Positions 18,439 to 27,720 of a stretch of DNA of 64,000 bases are shown here, piece by piece. A model generated the notes under the pieces. The model saw nothing but the letters and a program-made list of their open reading frames with translations, had not been told where the DNA came from and searched no databases. Made by a program: the position numbers and the translations under genes. Source of the stretch: Flavobacterium gelidicaeli (GTDB lineage: Bacteria > Bacteroidota > Bacteroidia > Flavobacteriales > Flavobacteriaceae); assembly GCF_013294005.1 (NCBI RefSeq), contig NZ_JABSNK010000005.1, forward strand, positions 310,001 through 374,000. The letters are read 5' to 3'. Each line of letters begins with the position of its first letter. Position 1 is the stretch's first letter.

Positions 18439-18759
18439 TTGAAAAACATATTATTTGTATGCAGTAGAAATAAATGGAGAAGCTTAACCGCCGAAACTAT
18501 TTATAAAAACAGCGCTGACTTTTGCGTTAAATCGGCTGGTATCGAAAATTCCGCTCGTATTAAAATCAACTCTAAATTAATCACTTGGGCTGATCAAATT
18601 TTTGTTATGGAAAAACACCACAAGCAAAAACTACTACAAAATTTCCCTGTAGAAACAGAAAATACTACTATCCTAATTTTAGAAATTCAAGACAATTATA
18701 AATTCATGGACAAGGAACTCATCGAAGAAATAAAAATATCCGTTTCACCTTATTTATAA
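18439..18759 (+). CDS. Short CX5R phosphatase, low-molecular-weight PTP-like
   Basis: 106 residues starting at TTG (KNILFVCSRNKWRS). The N-terminal beta strand followed by C-S-R-N-K-W-R-S is the CX5R(S) phosphatase P-loop, with Cys8 or so as the nucleophile. A late Asp in EIQDNYKFMD could be the general acid. It is shorter than canonical LMW-PTPs (about 150 residues) and resembles the compact predicted tyrosine phosphatases found in many bacteria. No ATG is available in frame near the family N-terminus, so a TTG start is likely. No kinase partner is nearby. Confidence 0.72.
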   Translation: MKNILFVCSRNKWRSLTAETIYKNSADFCVKSAGIENSARIKINSKLITWADQIFVMEKHHKQKLLQNFPVETENTTILILEIQDNYKFMDKELIEEIKISVSPYL

Positions 18760-18877
18760 CCTAACCAACATTAACCCACAACAATTAGAGCAGCAATCAA
18801 TATTATTTCATTCCTCGCAATAATCAAACTTAAAAAAGCTTTGCAAAACAAAATTTTCAATCAATAAAATATTGCTG

Positions 18878-18885
18878 TATCTTTG
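18878..18885 (+). promoter_or_regulatory. -7 promoter element for the NYN gene
   Basis: TATCTTTG matches TAnnTTTG and ends 26 nt before the ATG at 18912, giving an expected transcription start near 18892. Confidence 0.5.
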
Positions 18886-18911
18886 AAAAATCACACAATG
18901 CAAACAATTAT

Positions 18912-19715
18912 ATGTCACAAAATACCCGAGAACTAAAATTAGCAGTCTTAATTGACGCAGACAACGTACCTTATAGCAATGTAAAAGGAATGATGGAGGA
19001 AATTACCAAATACGGAACTCCTACCACCAAACGTATTTACGCAGACTGGACGCGTCCTAACGCTAATGGATGGAAAGGGGTTTTATTAGAACATGCCATT
19101 ACTCCTATCCAACAATACAGTTACACCTCTGGAAAAAACTCTTCGGATTCTGCTTTGATTATTGACGCAATGGATTTGTTATATTCAGGTAAGCTAGATG
19201 GTTTTTGTATTGTTTCCAGTGATAGTGATTTTACACGTTTAGCCATTCGGTTGCGTGAATCAGGTATGAAAGTAATTGGAATTGGAGAACAAAAAACACC
19301 CAAACCATTTATAAGCGCTTGTGATAGATTTGTGTTTATTGAAGTTTTAGACGGCGCTATTAAGAAAAATGCACCTAAAAGAAATTCAAACACTGAGAAC
19401 AAGAAAACTGTAGGTAAAACCACTGGCAAAGTTGTAGAAAAAAATATTGCAAAACCATTGAATAAAATCGACGAACCTACAATAGATCTTATTGAAGACT
19501 CCATTGACGATATTGCTGATGATAGTGGCTGGGCATTCCTAGGTGATGTAGGAAACTTAATTGTAAAGAAAAAACCCGAATTTGACCCTAGAAATTACGG
19601 TTTTGCTAAATTAACTCCTATGCTTAAATCCCTAACTGATATTTTAGAAATTGACGAAAGAGATTCTGATAAAAAAGGGATAAAACACGTTTATGTGAGG
19701 TTGCGTTTTAATTAA
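18912..19715 (+). CDS. NYN-domain (LabA/DUF88) protein with C-terminal OST-HTH/LOTUS domain
   Basis: 267 residues. The N-terminal NYN (PIN-like) nuclease-fold domain shows the acidic set of the family: LIDADN (about residues 13-18), SSDSALIIDAMDLL, and SSDSDFTRLA. A Lys/Asn-rich linker (about 150-190) leads to a C-terminal OST-HTH/LOTUS-type domain (about 195-267, GWAFLGDVGNLI...FDPRNYGFAKLTPML). Proteins with this layout are thought to bind or cut RNA in the cytoplasm; the target is not known. An upstream ATG at 18898 is out of frame. Its stop codon shares TTAA with the stop of the convergent receiver gene. Confidence 0.88.
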   Translation: MSQNTRELKLAVLIDADNVPYSNVKGMMEEITKYGTPTTKRIYADWTRPNANGWKGVLLEHAITPIQQYSYTSGKNSSDSALIIDAMDLLYSGKLDGFCIVSSDSDFTRLAIRLRESGMKVIGIGEQKTPKPFISACDRFVFIEVLDGAIKKNAPKRNSNTENKKTVGKTTGKVVEKNIAKPLNKIDEPTIDLIEDSIDDIADDSGWAFLGDVGNLIVKKKPEFDPRNYGFAKLTPMLKSLTDILEIDERDSDKKGIKHVYVRLRFN

Positions 19716-20197
19716 AAAACCAACTCTTTTACCATTTCATACAACTCTTGCTTCTTAATAGGTTTGGATATATAATTATTCATTCCTATTTGCTCAATTT
19801 GTTTTTTTGTCACTTCCATAACATCAGCAGTGACTGCAATAATTGGGATAGCTACATTCTCTAAACCAGCAGCACCGCTACGTATTGCTTGAGTTGCATC
19901 ATAACCATCCATGACTGGCATTTGCAAGTCCATCAAAACAATATCAATTTTATTCGTTTTAATAACTTCAATACCTTCTTGACCATTATTGGCATAAATA
20001 ACCGTTGTATTCAACCATTTCTTAGTTATCATTTTAATCACCATTTGATTAATCGAGTTGTCTTCAACCACTAAAATTGTTTTTCCGCCTAAGTCATAAA
20101 CATCAGGTAAAATATTGTTAGTTGTATTTATTTGCCTCTTGTCAACACCACAATCAACAACTGCTTCATTATCCATTTTTATATTTATTTCTTGCAT
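19712..20197 (-). CDS. Stand-alone CheY-like response receiver
   Basis: 161 residues with a 35-residue polar N-terminal extension and one receiver domain (about 38-160). All key residues are present: Glu45-Asp46 acidic pair (ILVVEDNSINQ), phosphoacceptor Asp90 (VLMDLQMPVMDG), Thr123 and Lys145 (YISKP). The VEDNSINQ and MPVMDG wording is that of receivers normally fused to hybrid histidine kinases, so the gene may have been detached from one. No output domain and no kinase is adjacent. It converges on the NYN gene, sharing 4 nt. Confidence 0.9.
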   Translation of the reverse strand: MQEINIKMDNEAVVDCGVDKRQINTTNNILPDVYDLGGKTILVVEDNSINQMVIKMITKKWLNTTVIYANNGQEGIEVIKTNKIDIVLMDLQMPVMDGYDATQAIRSGAAGLENVAIPIIAVTADVMEVTKKQIEQIGMNNYISKPIKKQELYEMVKELVF

Positions 20198-20742
20198 ATT
20201 TATTTACTTTTTTTAACATAAATCCCTAACTCATTAAATTAAAGCTTGTTTTTTATTCCTATTATTTTTTAAAAAATCAAATATACATTCTTTTACCTTT
20301 TGAAACCTTCTACTGAATTTCAAATTTCTAGTAGCATAAATAATTCCATAGAAAACTAAAATTCAAACTACATGTTATAAAAACAATACAACTAAAACAA
20401 AAGAAGCTAAAGCATTATAATGAGTTTTCACGTAGTCAATATTTAAATCACACTATCCTATCAACAATTGTCGTATAATTGTGTAGTGATACTGCGCTAG
20501 TAAATCTTTCTAAATTAAAGATAAATTGAGAATATGAATTAATAAAAACTAATAACATCACTATCTTTATTAAATATTTACTTTTGATTTGTATTTTTAC
20601 AGTTCCTATTTTCTTGGTAAAAATTCACATAACTAACCTAGTGCTAATTGGCTTTATACAAATAGTGTTTAAAATACACTAAATTAAGTATTAACGCTTT
20701 GTAAATCAAATTAGTAATTACATTAAAAACAAAATAAACAAG
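20198..20742. other. 545-nt intergenic region
   Basis: No ORF of note. It separates the divergent receiver and FMN glutamate-synthase-like genes. Visible are a small inverted repeat ACAATT/AATTGT (20464-20482) and a TACTTTTG at 20579-20586 that fits the -7 promoter element 156 nt before the ATG at 20743. The rest is AT-rich without recognisable structure. Confidence 0.5.
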
Positions 20743-22251
20743 ATGAGAAACAAATTTTTTACTTTTGGAATTATAGCTTTAATAATTAGCGTACTCATAA
20801 ATATATTTTTTCAACACGCTTTCTTTCTAACCATAATTCTAGCTCTTCTTTTATTCATTGGAGTAATAAACACTACGCAACACAAGCACGCAATTTTAAG
20901 AAATTTTCCTGTTTTAGGTTATTTCAGGTATTTATTTGAGATGATTGCTCCAGAAATCCAGCAATATTTCATTGAAAGAACCACAGACGGAAAACCATTT
21001 TCTAGAAACGAACGCACTATCGTGTACCAAAGAGCAAAAAATATTGATGCTACAACTCCTTTTGGGACACAATTAAACATCAATCAATCAAATTACGAAG
21101 GAATAAAACATTCTATTTTTCCAGCAAAAGTAAATGAGGAATTGCCACGTATTATTGTGGGAGGACCTGATTGCAAACAACCCTATTCTGCTTCATTATT
21201 GAATATCTCAGCAATGAGTTTTGGCTCACTGAGCGAAAACGCGATTAAAGCATTAAACATTGGAGCAAAAAAAGGAGGATTTTATCACAATACTGGAGAA
21301 GGAGGATTAACTGAATTCCATTTACAAGGAGGAGACATTACTTGGCAAATAGGAACGGGTTACTTTGGATGCCGAAATGCCGAAGGGAATTTTGATGCCG
21401 CTAAATTCTCTGATAAGTCGAATAATCCTTCGGTAAAAATGATCGAAATTAAACTATCCCAAGGAGCAAAACCTGGGCATGGAGGCGTTTTACCCGCTAG
21501 TAAAAACACAGAACAAATAGCAAAAATACGTGGTGTAGAACCACACACAACCATATTATCCCCTCCAAGTCACACCGCTTTTAGTGACGCGCCTGGATTA
21601 ATTAAATTCATAGCACAACTACGTGAATTATCTAATGGAAAACCGATTGGTTTTAAACTTTGCATTGGTAAAACCAGTGAATTTGAATTAATCTGCCAAG
21701 AGATGATTAACCAAAATTGTTACCCAGATTTCATCACAGTAGATGGTGCAGAAGGTGGTACAGGAGCAGCTCCACTAGAATTTTCTGATGGTGTAGGAAT
21801 GCCTTTTGAACCTGCGTTAATTTTTGTAAATAAAACATTAATTAGTTTGAACATAAGAGATAAAATTCGTGTAATCTCTAGCGGTAAAATAATTTCAGGC
21901 TATTCTATTTTAAGAGCTATAGCCATGGGAGCTGATATTTGCAATAGTGCTAGAGGATTCATGTTCTCCCTAGGATGTATCCAAGCCTTGAGATGCAATA
22001 ATAACAGTTGCCCCACAGGAGTGGCAACCCAAGACAAAATGCTAATGAAAGGACTGGTAGTAACTGATAAATCTGATCGAGTATATTATTTTCATAAAAA
22101 CACCTTACATTCGGCTAACGAACTTTTGGCAGCAGCCGGAAAATCAAGCTATAATGAAGTTGATATCAGCGTTTTTATGCGTGGAGATGAGTTTACGAAC
22201 TTATCAGACCTTTACTTCCCAGACAACTTGACCAATGTTTCTAGACTTTAA
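20743..22251 (+). CDS. FMN-binding glutamate synthase-like protein with N-terminal membrane anchor
   Basis: 502 residues. Two hydrophobic helices at the N-terminus (about 5-45) are followed by the central FMN/iron-sulfur domain of glutamate synthase (about 90-490). Visible are AMSFGSLSENAIKALNIGA, HNTGEGGLTEFH, KPGHGGVLPASK, TVDGAEGGTGAAP and a Cys cluster GCIQALRCNNNSCPTG (C-x5-C-x4-C) for a 3Fe-4S centre. The glutaminase and C-terminal GXGXG domains of full GltB are missing, as in the FMN-binding glutamate synthase family. Its physiological substrate is uncertain. Confidence 0.9.
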   Translation: MRNKFFTFGIIALIISVLINIFFQHAFFLTIILALLLFIGVINTTQHKHAILRNFPVLGYFRYLFEMIAPEIQQYFIERTTDGKPFSRNERTIVYQRAKNIDATTPFGTQLNINQSNYEGIKHSIFPAKVNEELPRIIVGGPDCKQPYSASLLNISAMSFGSLSENAIKALNIGAKKGGFYHNTGEGGLTEFHLQGGDITWQIGTGYFGCRNAEGNFDAAKFSDKSNNPSVKMIEIKLSQGAKPGHGGVLPASKNTEQIAKIRGVEPHTTILSPPSHTAFSDAPGLIKFIAQLRELSNGKPIGFKLCIGKTSEFELICQEMINQNCYPDFITVDGAEGGTGAAPLEFSDGVGMPFEPALIFVNKTLISLNIRDKIRVISSGKIISGYSILRAIAMGADICNSARGFMFSLGCIQALRCNNNSCPTGVATQDKMLMKGLVVTDKSDRVYYFHKNTLHSANELLAAAGKSSYNEVDISVFMRGDEFTNLSDLYFPDNLTNVSRL

Positions 22252-22315
22252 ACTGAAATAATCAAAATATTTCTTCTAATTATATATTAAGGAGTATTAT
22301 TCTAAAAAATACAAA

Positions 22316-22894
22316 ATGAAAATAGTTTTTGCTTCAAATAACAAAAATAAGATACAAGAAATTCAGCAATTATTACCAGAAACAATTCAGTTAATGAGCT
22401 TAGAAGACATAGGTTGCCATGAAGAAATTCCAGAAACAGCAGCTACAATTGAAGGAAACGCAATTTTAAAAGCAAACTATGTTACTCAAAAATACGGTTA
22501 CGACTGTTTTGCTGACGATACAGGTCTGGAAATAACAGCGCTCAATGGTGAACCAGGTGTCTATTCGGCGAGATACGCAGGAGAACAACGCAGCTCCGAA
22601 GACAATATGAATAAGGTCTTAACAGGATTAGCCACAAAAAACAACAGGCAAGCACAATTTAAAACCGTAATTACATTAAATTACAAAGGAAAACAACATT
22701 TATTTACTGGCATCGCTAGAGGAAGTATTACAACCAATAAATCAGGAGACAAAGGTTTTGGTTATGATCCTATTTTTCAACCAGATGGCTACAACCAAAC
22801 CTTTGCCGAATTACCAATTGAAACAAAAAACAAAATAAGTCACAGAGGTATTGCAGTACAAAAATTAATAGGTTTTTTTAAAAACGACAAATAA
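22316..22894 (+). CDS. rdgB: Non-canonical purine NTP pyrophosphatase (RdgB/HAM1)
   Basis: 192 residues, the usual length. The enzyme hydrolyses dITP, ITP and XTP to the monophosphates and cleans the nucleotide pool. The family signatures are intact: FASNNKNKIQEI at the start, the metal-binding FADDTGLEI, ALNGEPGVYSARYAG, and the late GFGYDPIF and SHRGIAVQKL. It lies 64 nt after the FMN glutamate synthase gene on the same strand, and may be cotranscribed with it. Confidence 0.96.
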   Translation: MKIVFASNNKNKIQEIQQLLPETIQLMSLEDIGCHEEIPETAATIEGNAILKANYVTQKYGYDCFADDTGLEITALNGEPGVYSARYAGEQRSSEDNMNKVLTGLATKNNRQAQFKTVITLNYKGKQHLFTGIARGSITTNKSGDKGFGYDPIFQPDGYNQTFAELPIETKNKISHRGIAVQKLIGFFKNDK

Positions 22895-23069
22895 CTGTTC
22901 CTAAAGAAACATTTTTAGTTCATAAATTTGTTAAATCGAGACCTGTTTTGTTGTTGAAAACAAAAAAATAAACTATCGATAATTTTACAAAATCATAACA
23001 TTCTGATTATCAAACGGTACTAAATCATCAAAACTTAAAATAGCATTAGTTTATCTCAATAATTTAGAG

Positions 23070-23077
23070 TAATTTTG
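23070..23077 (+). promoter_or_regulatory. -7 promoter element that decides the start of the helicase gene
   Basis: TAATTTTG matches TAnnTTTG. It overlaps an in-frame alternative start (TTG 23075), so the first transcribed start codon is ATG 23099. Confidence 0.55.
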
Positions 23078-23098
23078 CACCCTATTTTAAAAATACAT

Positions 23099-25021
23099 AT
23101 GAATAAATTTGAACAATTAGGATTGAGTGAATCGTTACTGAAGGCGATTTTAGATCTAGGATTTGAAAATCCGACGGACGTACAGGAGAAAGCGATTCCC
23201 CTATTATTGGAAAAAGACACAGATATGGTTGCGTTGGCTCAGACAGGGACAGGGAAAACGGCAGCATTTGGATTTCCAGTTATTCAGAAAATTGATGCCA
23301 ACAACAGAAATACACAAGCATTAATTTTATCTCCAACACGCGAATTGTGTTTGCAGATTACCAACGAGCTTAAAAACTACTCTAAATACGAAAAAGGTAT
23401 TAATGTGGTAGCAGTTTACGGTGGAGCTAGCATTACAGAACAAGCAAGAGACATTAAAAGAGGAGCACAAATTATTGTGGCTACTCCAGGAAGAATGCAA
23501 GACATGATCAATAGAGGATTGGTAAACATTTCTCAAATTAACTTTTGTATTCTAGACGAAGCGGATGAGATGTTGAACATGGGTTTCTACGAAGATATCG
23601 TAAACATCCTTTCAACTACACCAGACGAAAAAAACACATGGTTGTTCTCTGCAACAATGCCTGCTGAAGTAGCACGTATTGGAAAACAATTCATGAAAGA
23701 CCCTATTGAAATTACAGTTGGTACAAAGAACTCTGGTTCTTCAACAGTATCTCATGAGTTTTACTTAGTAAATGCACGTGATCGCTACGAAGCATTAAAA
23801 CGTTTAGCTGATGCTAACCCTGATATTTTCTCAGTAGTTTTTTGTAGAACAAAACGTGATACACAAGCTGTTGCTGAGAAACTAGTTGAAGATGGATATA
23901 GTGCTGCTGCATTGCATGGAGATTTATCTCAAGCGCAACGTGATGGTGTTATGAAATCTTTTAGAGGAAGACAAATTCAAATGCTTGTAGCTACTGATGT
24001 TGCTGCACGTGGAATTGATGTTGATAATATTACTCACGTAGTAAACTACCAACTTCCTGACGAAATAGAAACTTACAATCACCGTTCAGGTCGTACTGGT
24101 CGTGCTGGTAAATTAGGTACTTCTATCGTTATTGTAACTAAAAGTGAATTGCGTAAGATTTCTTCTATCGAAAGAATCATCAAACAAAAATTTGAAGAGA
24201 AAACAATTCCTTCTGGAATTGAGATCTGTGAAATCCAATTATTACACTTAGCTAATAAAATTAAAGATACAGAAGTTGATCACGAAATTGACAACTATTT
24301 ACCAGCTATCAACAATGTTCTTGAAGATTTATCTAAAGAAGAATTGATTAAGAAAATGGTATCTGTAGAATTTAACCGTTTTATTGCTTACTACAAGAAA
24401 AACAGAGACATTTCTAGCCAATCAGGTGAGCGTCGCGAGCGTGATGATAACAGAGAAGGTGCTTCAAGAGGTAATAGTAGTGATGGTGCAACAAGATACT
24501 TTGTAAACATTGGTTCTAGAGATAACTTCGATTGGATGTCATTAAAAGATTACTTAAAAGAAACACTAGACCTAGGTCGTGATGATGTCTTTAAAGTAGA
24601 TGTAAAAGAAGGATTCTCTTTCTTTAACACTGACCCTGAGCACACTGACAAAGTTATGGAAGTATTGAACAACGTACAATTAGAAGGACGTCGTATCAAT
24701 GTTGAAATTTCTAAAAATGACGGTGGTGGAAGACGTGATCACAACGGAAGAAGTGGTGGCGGTTTCGGCGGAAGAAGTTCTGGCGGTGGCGGAAGAAGAG
24801 AAGGAAGCTTTGCTCCAAGGAGAGAAGGTTCTGGAGGTTTCAGAAGCGATAGAAACTCAGCTCCTAGAGAAGGTGGTTTCGGCGGAAGAAGTTCTGCTCC
24901 AAGAGAAGGCGGATTTGGCCCAAGAAGTTCATCAAGAAGTGAAGGTTCTTCTGACAGAGCACCAAGACGCTCAGAAAACTCTGGTGATGCACCAAGACCA
25001 AGAAGACCAAGAAGAGACTAA
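23099..25021 (+). CDS. DEAD-box RNA helicase with DbpA-type RNA-binding domain and RGG-rich tail
   Basis: 640 residues from ATG 23099. The helicase core is complete: Q motif (GFENPTDVQEKAIP), Walker A AQTGTGKT (about 46), PTREL, DEAD (about 151), SAT (about 183), ARGID and HRSGRTGRAG (about 326). A DbpA-type RNA-binding domain follows (about 463-540, RYFVNIGSRDNFDW). The last about 100 residues are a low-complexity Gly/Arg/Ser tail with repeated GGR and REG units. Such enzymes act in ribosome assembly and cold-adapted RNA unwinding. It has its own promoter. Confidence 0.95.
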   Translation: MNKFEQLGLSESLLKAILDLGFENPTDVQEKAIPLLLEKDTDMVALAQTGTGKTAAFGFPVIQKIDANNRNTQALILSPTRELCLQITNELKNYSKYEKGINVVAVYGGASITEQARDIKRGAQIIVATPGRMQDMINRGLVNISQINFCILDEADEMLNMGFYEDIVNILSTTPDEKNTWLFSATMPAEVARIGKQFMKDPIEITVGTKNSGSSTVSHEFYLVNARDRYEALKRLADANPDIFSVVFCRTKRDTQAVAEKLVEDGYSAAALHGDLSQAQRDGVMKSFRGRQIQMLVATDVAARGIDVDNITHVVNYQLPDEIETYNHRSGRTGRAGKLGTSIVIVTKSELRKISSIERIIKQKFEEKTIPSGIEICEIQLLHLANKIKDTEVDHEIDNYLPAINNVLEDLSKEELIKKMVSVEFNRFIAYYKKNRDISSQSGERRERDDNREGASRGNSSDGATRYFVNIGSRDNFDWMSLKDYLKETLDLGRDDVFKVDVKEGFSFFNTDPEHTDKVMEVLNNVQLEGRRINVEISKNDGGGRRDHNGRSGGGFGGRSSGGGGRREGSFAPRREGSGGFRSDRNSAPREGGFGGRSSAPREGGFGPRSSSRSEGSSDRAPRRSENSGDAPRPRRPRRD

Positions 25022-25107
25022 CAATTAGTTAATTTTCTGATAATAATACTAAGAAACTACAAAATATTTAATCCTGATTTACTACTTTTAAAGTCTTAAA
25101 CCAGTTT

Positions 25108-25875
25108 ATGAAATATTTTGTAGTTTTCTTTTTTTTAACACTATCCTTAATTACTAAAGCACAGACGGTTAACCCATCTGAAAAAGTATCCGGTTACATC
25201 TATAATGACAATACTAAATTGCCGTTGATAAATGTAAACATCATCAATATCAATAAAGTTCGTGGTGCCAGAACAGACTCTAGCGGTTATTTTGAAATTG
25301 ATGTACAGCCTACTGACACATTACACTTGTCTCTTTTAGGATTTCAATCTTTAAGAGTAAAGGTTACTAATGACTGGATAAAAAATAAAATGGCAAAAAT
25401 CTACCTTACAGAAAAAGCCATTGCACTTGAAGAAGTGGTCATCAGACCATTTAACCTAACTGGTTACTTAGAAGTCGACTCTAAAACCATCCCTGTTAAT
25501 GAAAACTTTAGATACAGTATATCTGGACTAACCCATGGTTATGAAGCAGGAGAATATTCCCCTGATGCGTTTGGAAAAGTTCTTGGTTCCATATTTAATC
25601 CAGCCGATATGCTCTATAATTTCTTTGGGAAAAATGGAAAAGATCTCAAAAAGCTTAAGGAAATGAAAAAAGACGATACCGTGCGCAATCTTTTGGAATC
25701 CAAATTTGACAGAGAAACTATTTCAGTGCTTTTAGGCGTAGATAAAAAAGAAATCGCCGAAATATTACAACGTTGTAATTACTCGGAATCTTTTATACAA
25801 ACTGCTAATGATTTACAAATTATGGATGCCATAAGCGGTTGTTATGAAGAATACAAAATATTAAAGAAAGGATAA
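25108..25875 (+). CDS. Carboxypeptidase-regulatory-like domain protein, exported
   Basis: 255 residues. A signal peptide (MKYFVVFFFLTLSLITKAQ) is followed by a carboxypeptidase-D regulatory-like beta-sandwich (about 28-110; VSGYIYNDNTKLPLINVNI, ARTDSSGYFEIDV, LLGFQSLRVKV) of the sort found at the N-terminus of SusC proteins. The remainder (about 120-255) is helical and has no recognised family. It probably resides in the periplasm or at the outer membrane. A terminator follows. Confidence 0.8.
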   Translation: MKYFVVFFFLTLSLITKAQTVNPSEKVSGYIYNDNTKLPLINVNIININKVRGARTDSSGYFEIDVQPTDTLHLSLLGFQSLRVKVTNDWIKNKMAKIYLTEKAIALEEVVIRPFNLTGYLEVDSKTIPVNENFRYSISGLTHGYEAGEYSPDAFGKVLGSIFNPADMLYNFFGKNGKDLKKLKEMKKDDTVRNLLESKFDRETISVLLGVDKKEIAEILQRCNYSESFIQTANDLQIMDAISGCYEEYKILKKG

Positions 25876-25916
25876 AGTAACTTATTCGTTTCTTATAAAA
25901 TACAAAGAAGATCATT

Positions 25917-25952
25917 AATCCTCATGTACAAGTGTATATTGAGGATTTTTAT
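25917..25952 (+). terminator. Terminator of the carboxypeptidase-regulatory-like gene
   Basis: AATCCTCA/TGAGGATT stem with a 15-nt loop is followed by TTTATT, 41 nt after the stop codon. Confidence 0.6.
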
Positions 25953-26034
25953 TGCATAAAAAAGCAGTAACATCATAATATTAATTACATTTACTCACAC
26001 ACAATTAACTAATCAAACAATAAATACCTATATC

Positions 26035-26145
26035 ATGGCAAAAAGTCAAGACGCGAAGAAAACCGCAAAGAAAGAGCCTCTTAAAACGGCTAAAGAAAAA
26101 AAGGACGAGAAAAGAGAAAAGAAGAACGCTCCTAAAAGAGACTAG
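26035..26145 (+). CDS. 36-residue Lys-rich protein
   Basis: ATG 26035 to TAG 26145 encodes 36 residues (MAKSQDAKKTAKKEPLKTAK... ending NAPKRD) with 14 Lys, 2 Arg and a mix of Glu/Asp, a charged helix-forming composition. It lies between two terminators, which fits an independent transcription unit rather than chance. No strict -7 match is seen; TACATTTA near 25987 is close. No family is claimed. Short Lys/Ala-rich proteins are common in Flavobacterium, but a function is not known. Confidence 0.6.
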   Translation: MAKSQDAKKTAKKEPLKTAKEKKDEKREKKNAPKRD

Positions 26146-26162
26146 TTTCTTTTAAATAAAAA

Positions 26163-26188
26163 ACCCTCGTTTAATAATAAACGAGGGT
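26163..26188. terminator. Bidirectional terminator between the 36-aa gene and pepD
   Basis: ACCCTCGTTTA/TAAACGAGGGT, an 11-bp perfect stem with loop ATAA. The minus strand ends in TTTTTTATTT, the plus strand in ATTAATTTTT. Confidence 0.85.
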
Positions 26189-26214
26189 ATTAATTTTTAT
26201 ATACAACTCCGGAA

Positions 26215-27678
26215 CTACTTAACAGGTATATTAGCCAAAATCTCAACTAAGAACTTCCAGAATTTTTGTGAAGATGAAATACTTGCTCTCTCATCTGGCG
26301 AGTGCGCTCCGTGAATTGTAGGACCAAACGAAATCATATCCATATCAGGATAATTTGTTCCTAGAATCCCACATTCTAATCCAGCGTGACAAGCCACAAC
26401 GCGAGGCTTCTCTCCTACTTGTTTCTCATAAATAGGTATCAAAACATCCATAATTTCCGATTCTGAATTTGGAGTCCATCCTGGATAAGAACCCGAAAGC
26501 TCTACCTCACAACCCATCAATTCAAAAGCAGAACGCAAACTGTTAGCCAAATCAAATTTAGCCGTTTCAACAGACGAACGCGTTAAACATTGCACCGAAA
26601 GATTACCCGCACCCAAAACTACCTTAGCGATGTTGTTAGATGTCTCTACAAGATTATCAAAGTCGGCGCTCATAGCATAAACGCCATTGTGAGCAGCATA
26701 CATAGCGCGTACAAAATAAAACTGAGCTATTGAAGGCATTACTTTGGCCGGAGCAGCTTCTAGTTTTTCAAAAACAACTTCAAGTTTTGGTTCCGTTGTT
26801 TTTAATTCGGTTTTGATCTCGTTTACAATTTGTTGCATGTCATAAACAAACGCCTCATCATAAACGGCTGCAATAACTACTTGCGCCACACTTTCTCTCG
26901 GAATCGCGTTACGCAAACTTCCTCCTTGAATTTCAGAAATTTGCAAACCAAAATTATCAAAACCATCAAATAATAAGCGGTTCATAATCTTATTTGCATT
27001 CCCTAAACCTTTATGAATATCCATTCCTGAATGTCCACCTTTCAATCCTTTAACGGTAATTTTATATCCTACAGAACCCTCTGGAGCTTCCTCTTCATCA
27101 TACTCTGCCGTTGCCGTAACATCAATTCCACCTGCACAACCAATGTCGATTTCGTCATCCTCTTCGGTGTCCAAATTCAACAAAATTTGTCCTTGTAGAA
27201 TTCCGCCTTTCAAGTTCAAAGCACCTGTCATTCCAGTTTCTTCATCAATGGTAAACAACGCTTCAATAGCAGGATGCGCGATATCTGTACTCTCTAAAAC
27301 TGCCATAATCGCGGCAACACCTAATCCATTATCTGCACCAAGAGTAGTTCCTCTGGCACGAACCCAGTCCTGATCAACATACATATCGATCCCTTGTGTA
27401 TCAAAATCAAAAACGGTATCTCCATTTTTTTGATGCACCATATCTAGATGTCCTTGCATCACAATCGCCTTACGATTTTCCATTCCTGGAGTCGCAGGTT
27501 TGCGAATAATCACATTGCGAATATCATCTTCAAAAGTCTCTAATCCAAGGCTTTTACCAAAGTTTTTCATAAATTCAATTACACGCTCTTCTTTTTTTGA
27601 AGGACGAGGAACGGCATTCAAATCGGCAAACTTATTCCAAAGTACTTTTGGTTCTAAATTTCTTATCTCTTGACTCAT
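26215..27678 (-). CDS. pepD: Aminoacyl-histidine dipeptidase (M20C family)
   Basis: 487 residues, the usual PepD length. It hydrolyses Xaa-His dipeptides such as carnosine with two zinc ions in the cytoplasm. Visible metal-site motifs are QGHLDMVHQK (first His/Asp), TTLGADNGLG (bridging Asp), TIDEETGMTG (catalytic Glu pair) and the late GPTIHGAHSPDER. The dimerisation lid lies between about 205 and 390. It stands alone; TAACTTTG on the minus strand (27713-27720) fits a -7 element 34 nt upstream. Confidence 0.95.
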   Translation of the reverse strand: MSQEIRNLEPKVLWNKFADLNAVPRPSKKEERVIEFMKNFGKSLGLETFEDDIRNVIIRKPATPGMENRKAIVMQGHLDMVHQKNGDTVFDFDTQGIDMYVDQDWVRARGTTLGADNGLGVAAIMAVLESTDIAHPAIEALFTIDEETGMTGALNLKGGILQGQILLNLDTEEDDEIDIGCAGGIDVTATAEYDEEEAPEGSVGYKITVKGLKGGHSGMDIHKGLGNANKIMNRLLFDGFDNFGLQISEIQGGSLRNAIPRESVAQVVIAAVYDEAFVYDMQQIVNEIKTELKTTEPKLEVVFEKLEAAPAKVMPSIAQFYFVRAMYAAHNGVYAMSADFDNLVETSNNIAKVVLGAGNLSVQCLTRSSVETAKFDLANSLRSAFELMGCEVELSGSYPGWTPNSESEIMDVLIPIYEKQVGEKPRVVACHAGLECGILGTNYPDMDMISFGPTIHGAHSPDERASISSSQKFWKFLVEILANIPVK

Positions 27679-27712
27679 TTATTATTGTTTGAAGTTTAAC
27701 ATTTTTAAAGCT

Positions 27713-27720
27713 CAAAGTTA
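27713..27720 (-). promoter_or_regulatory. Candidate -7 element for pepD
   Basis: TAACTTTG on the minus strand, 34 nt upstream of the pepD ATG. No -33 TTG at the expected distance. Confidence 0.4.

Noticed and set aside
24699..25028. Overlapping ORF in the helicase tail
   Set aside because: Shadow frame of the Gly/Arg-rich low-complexity region; composition explains the absence of stops.
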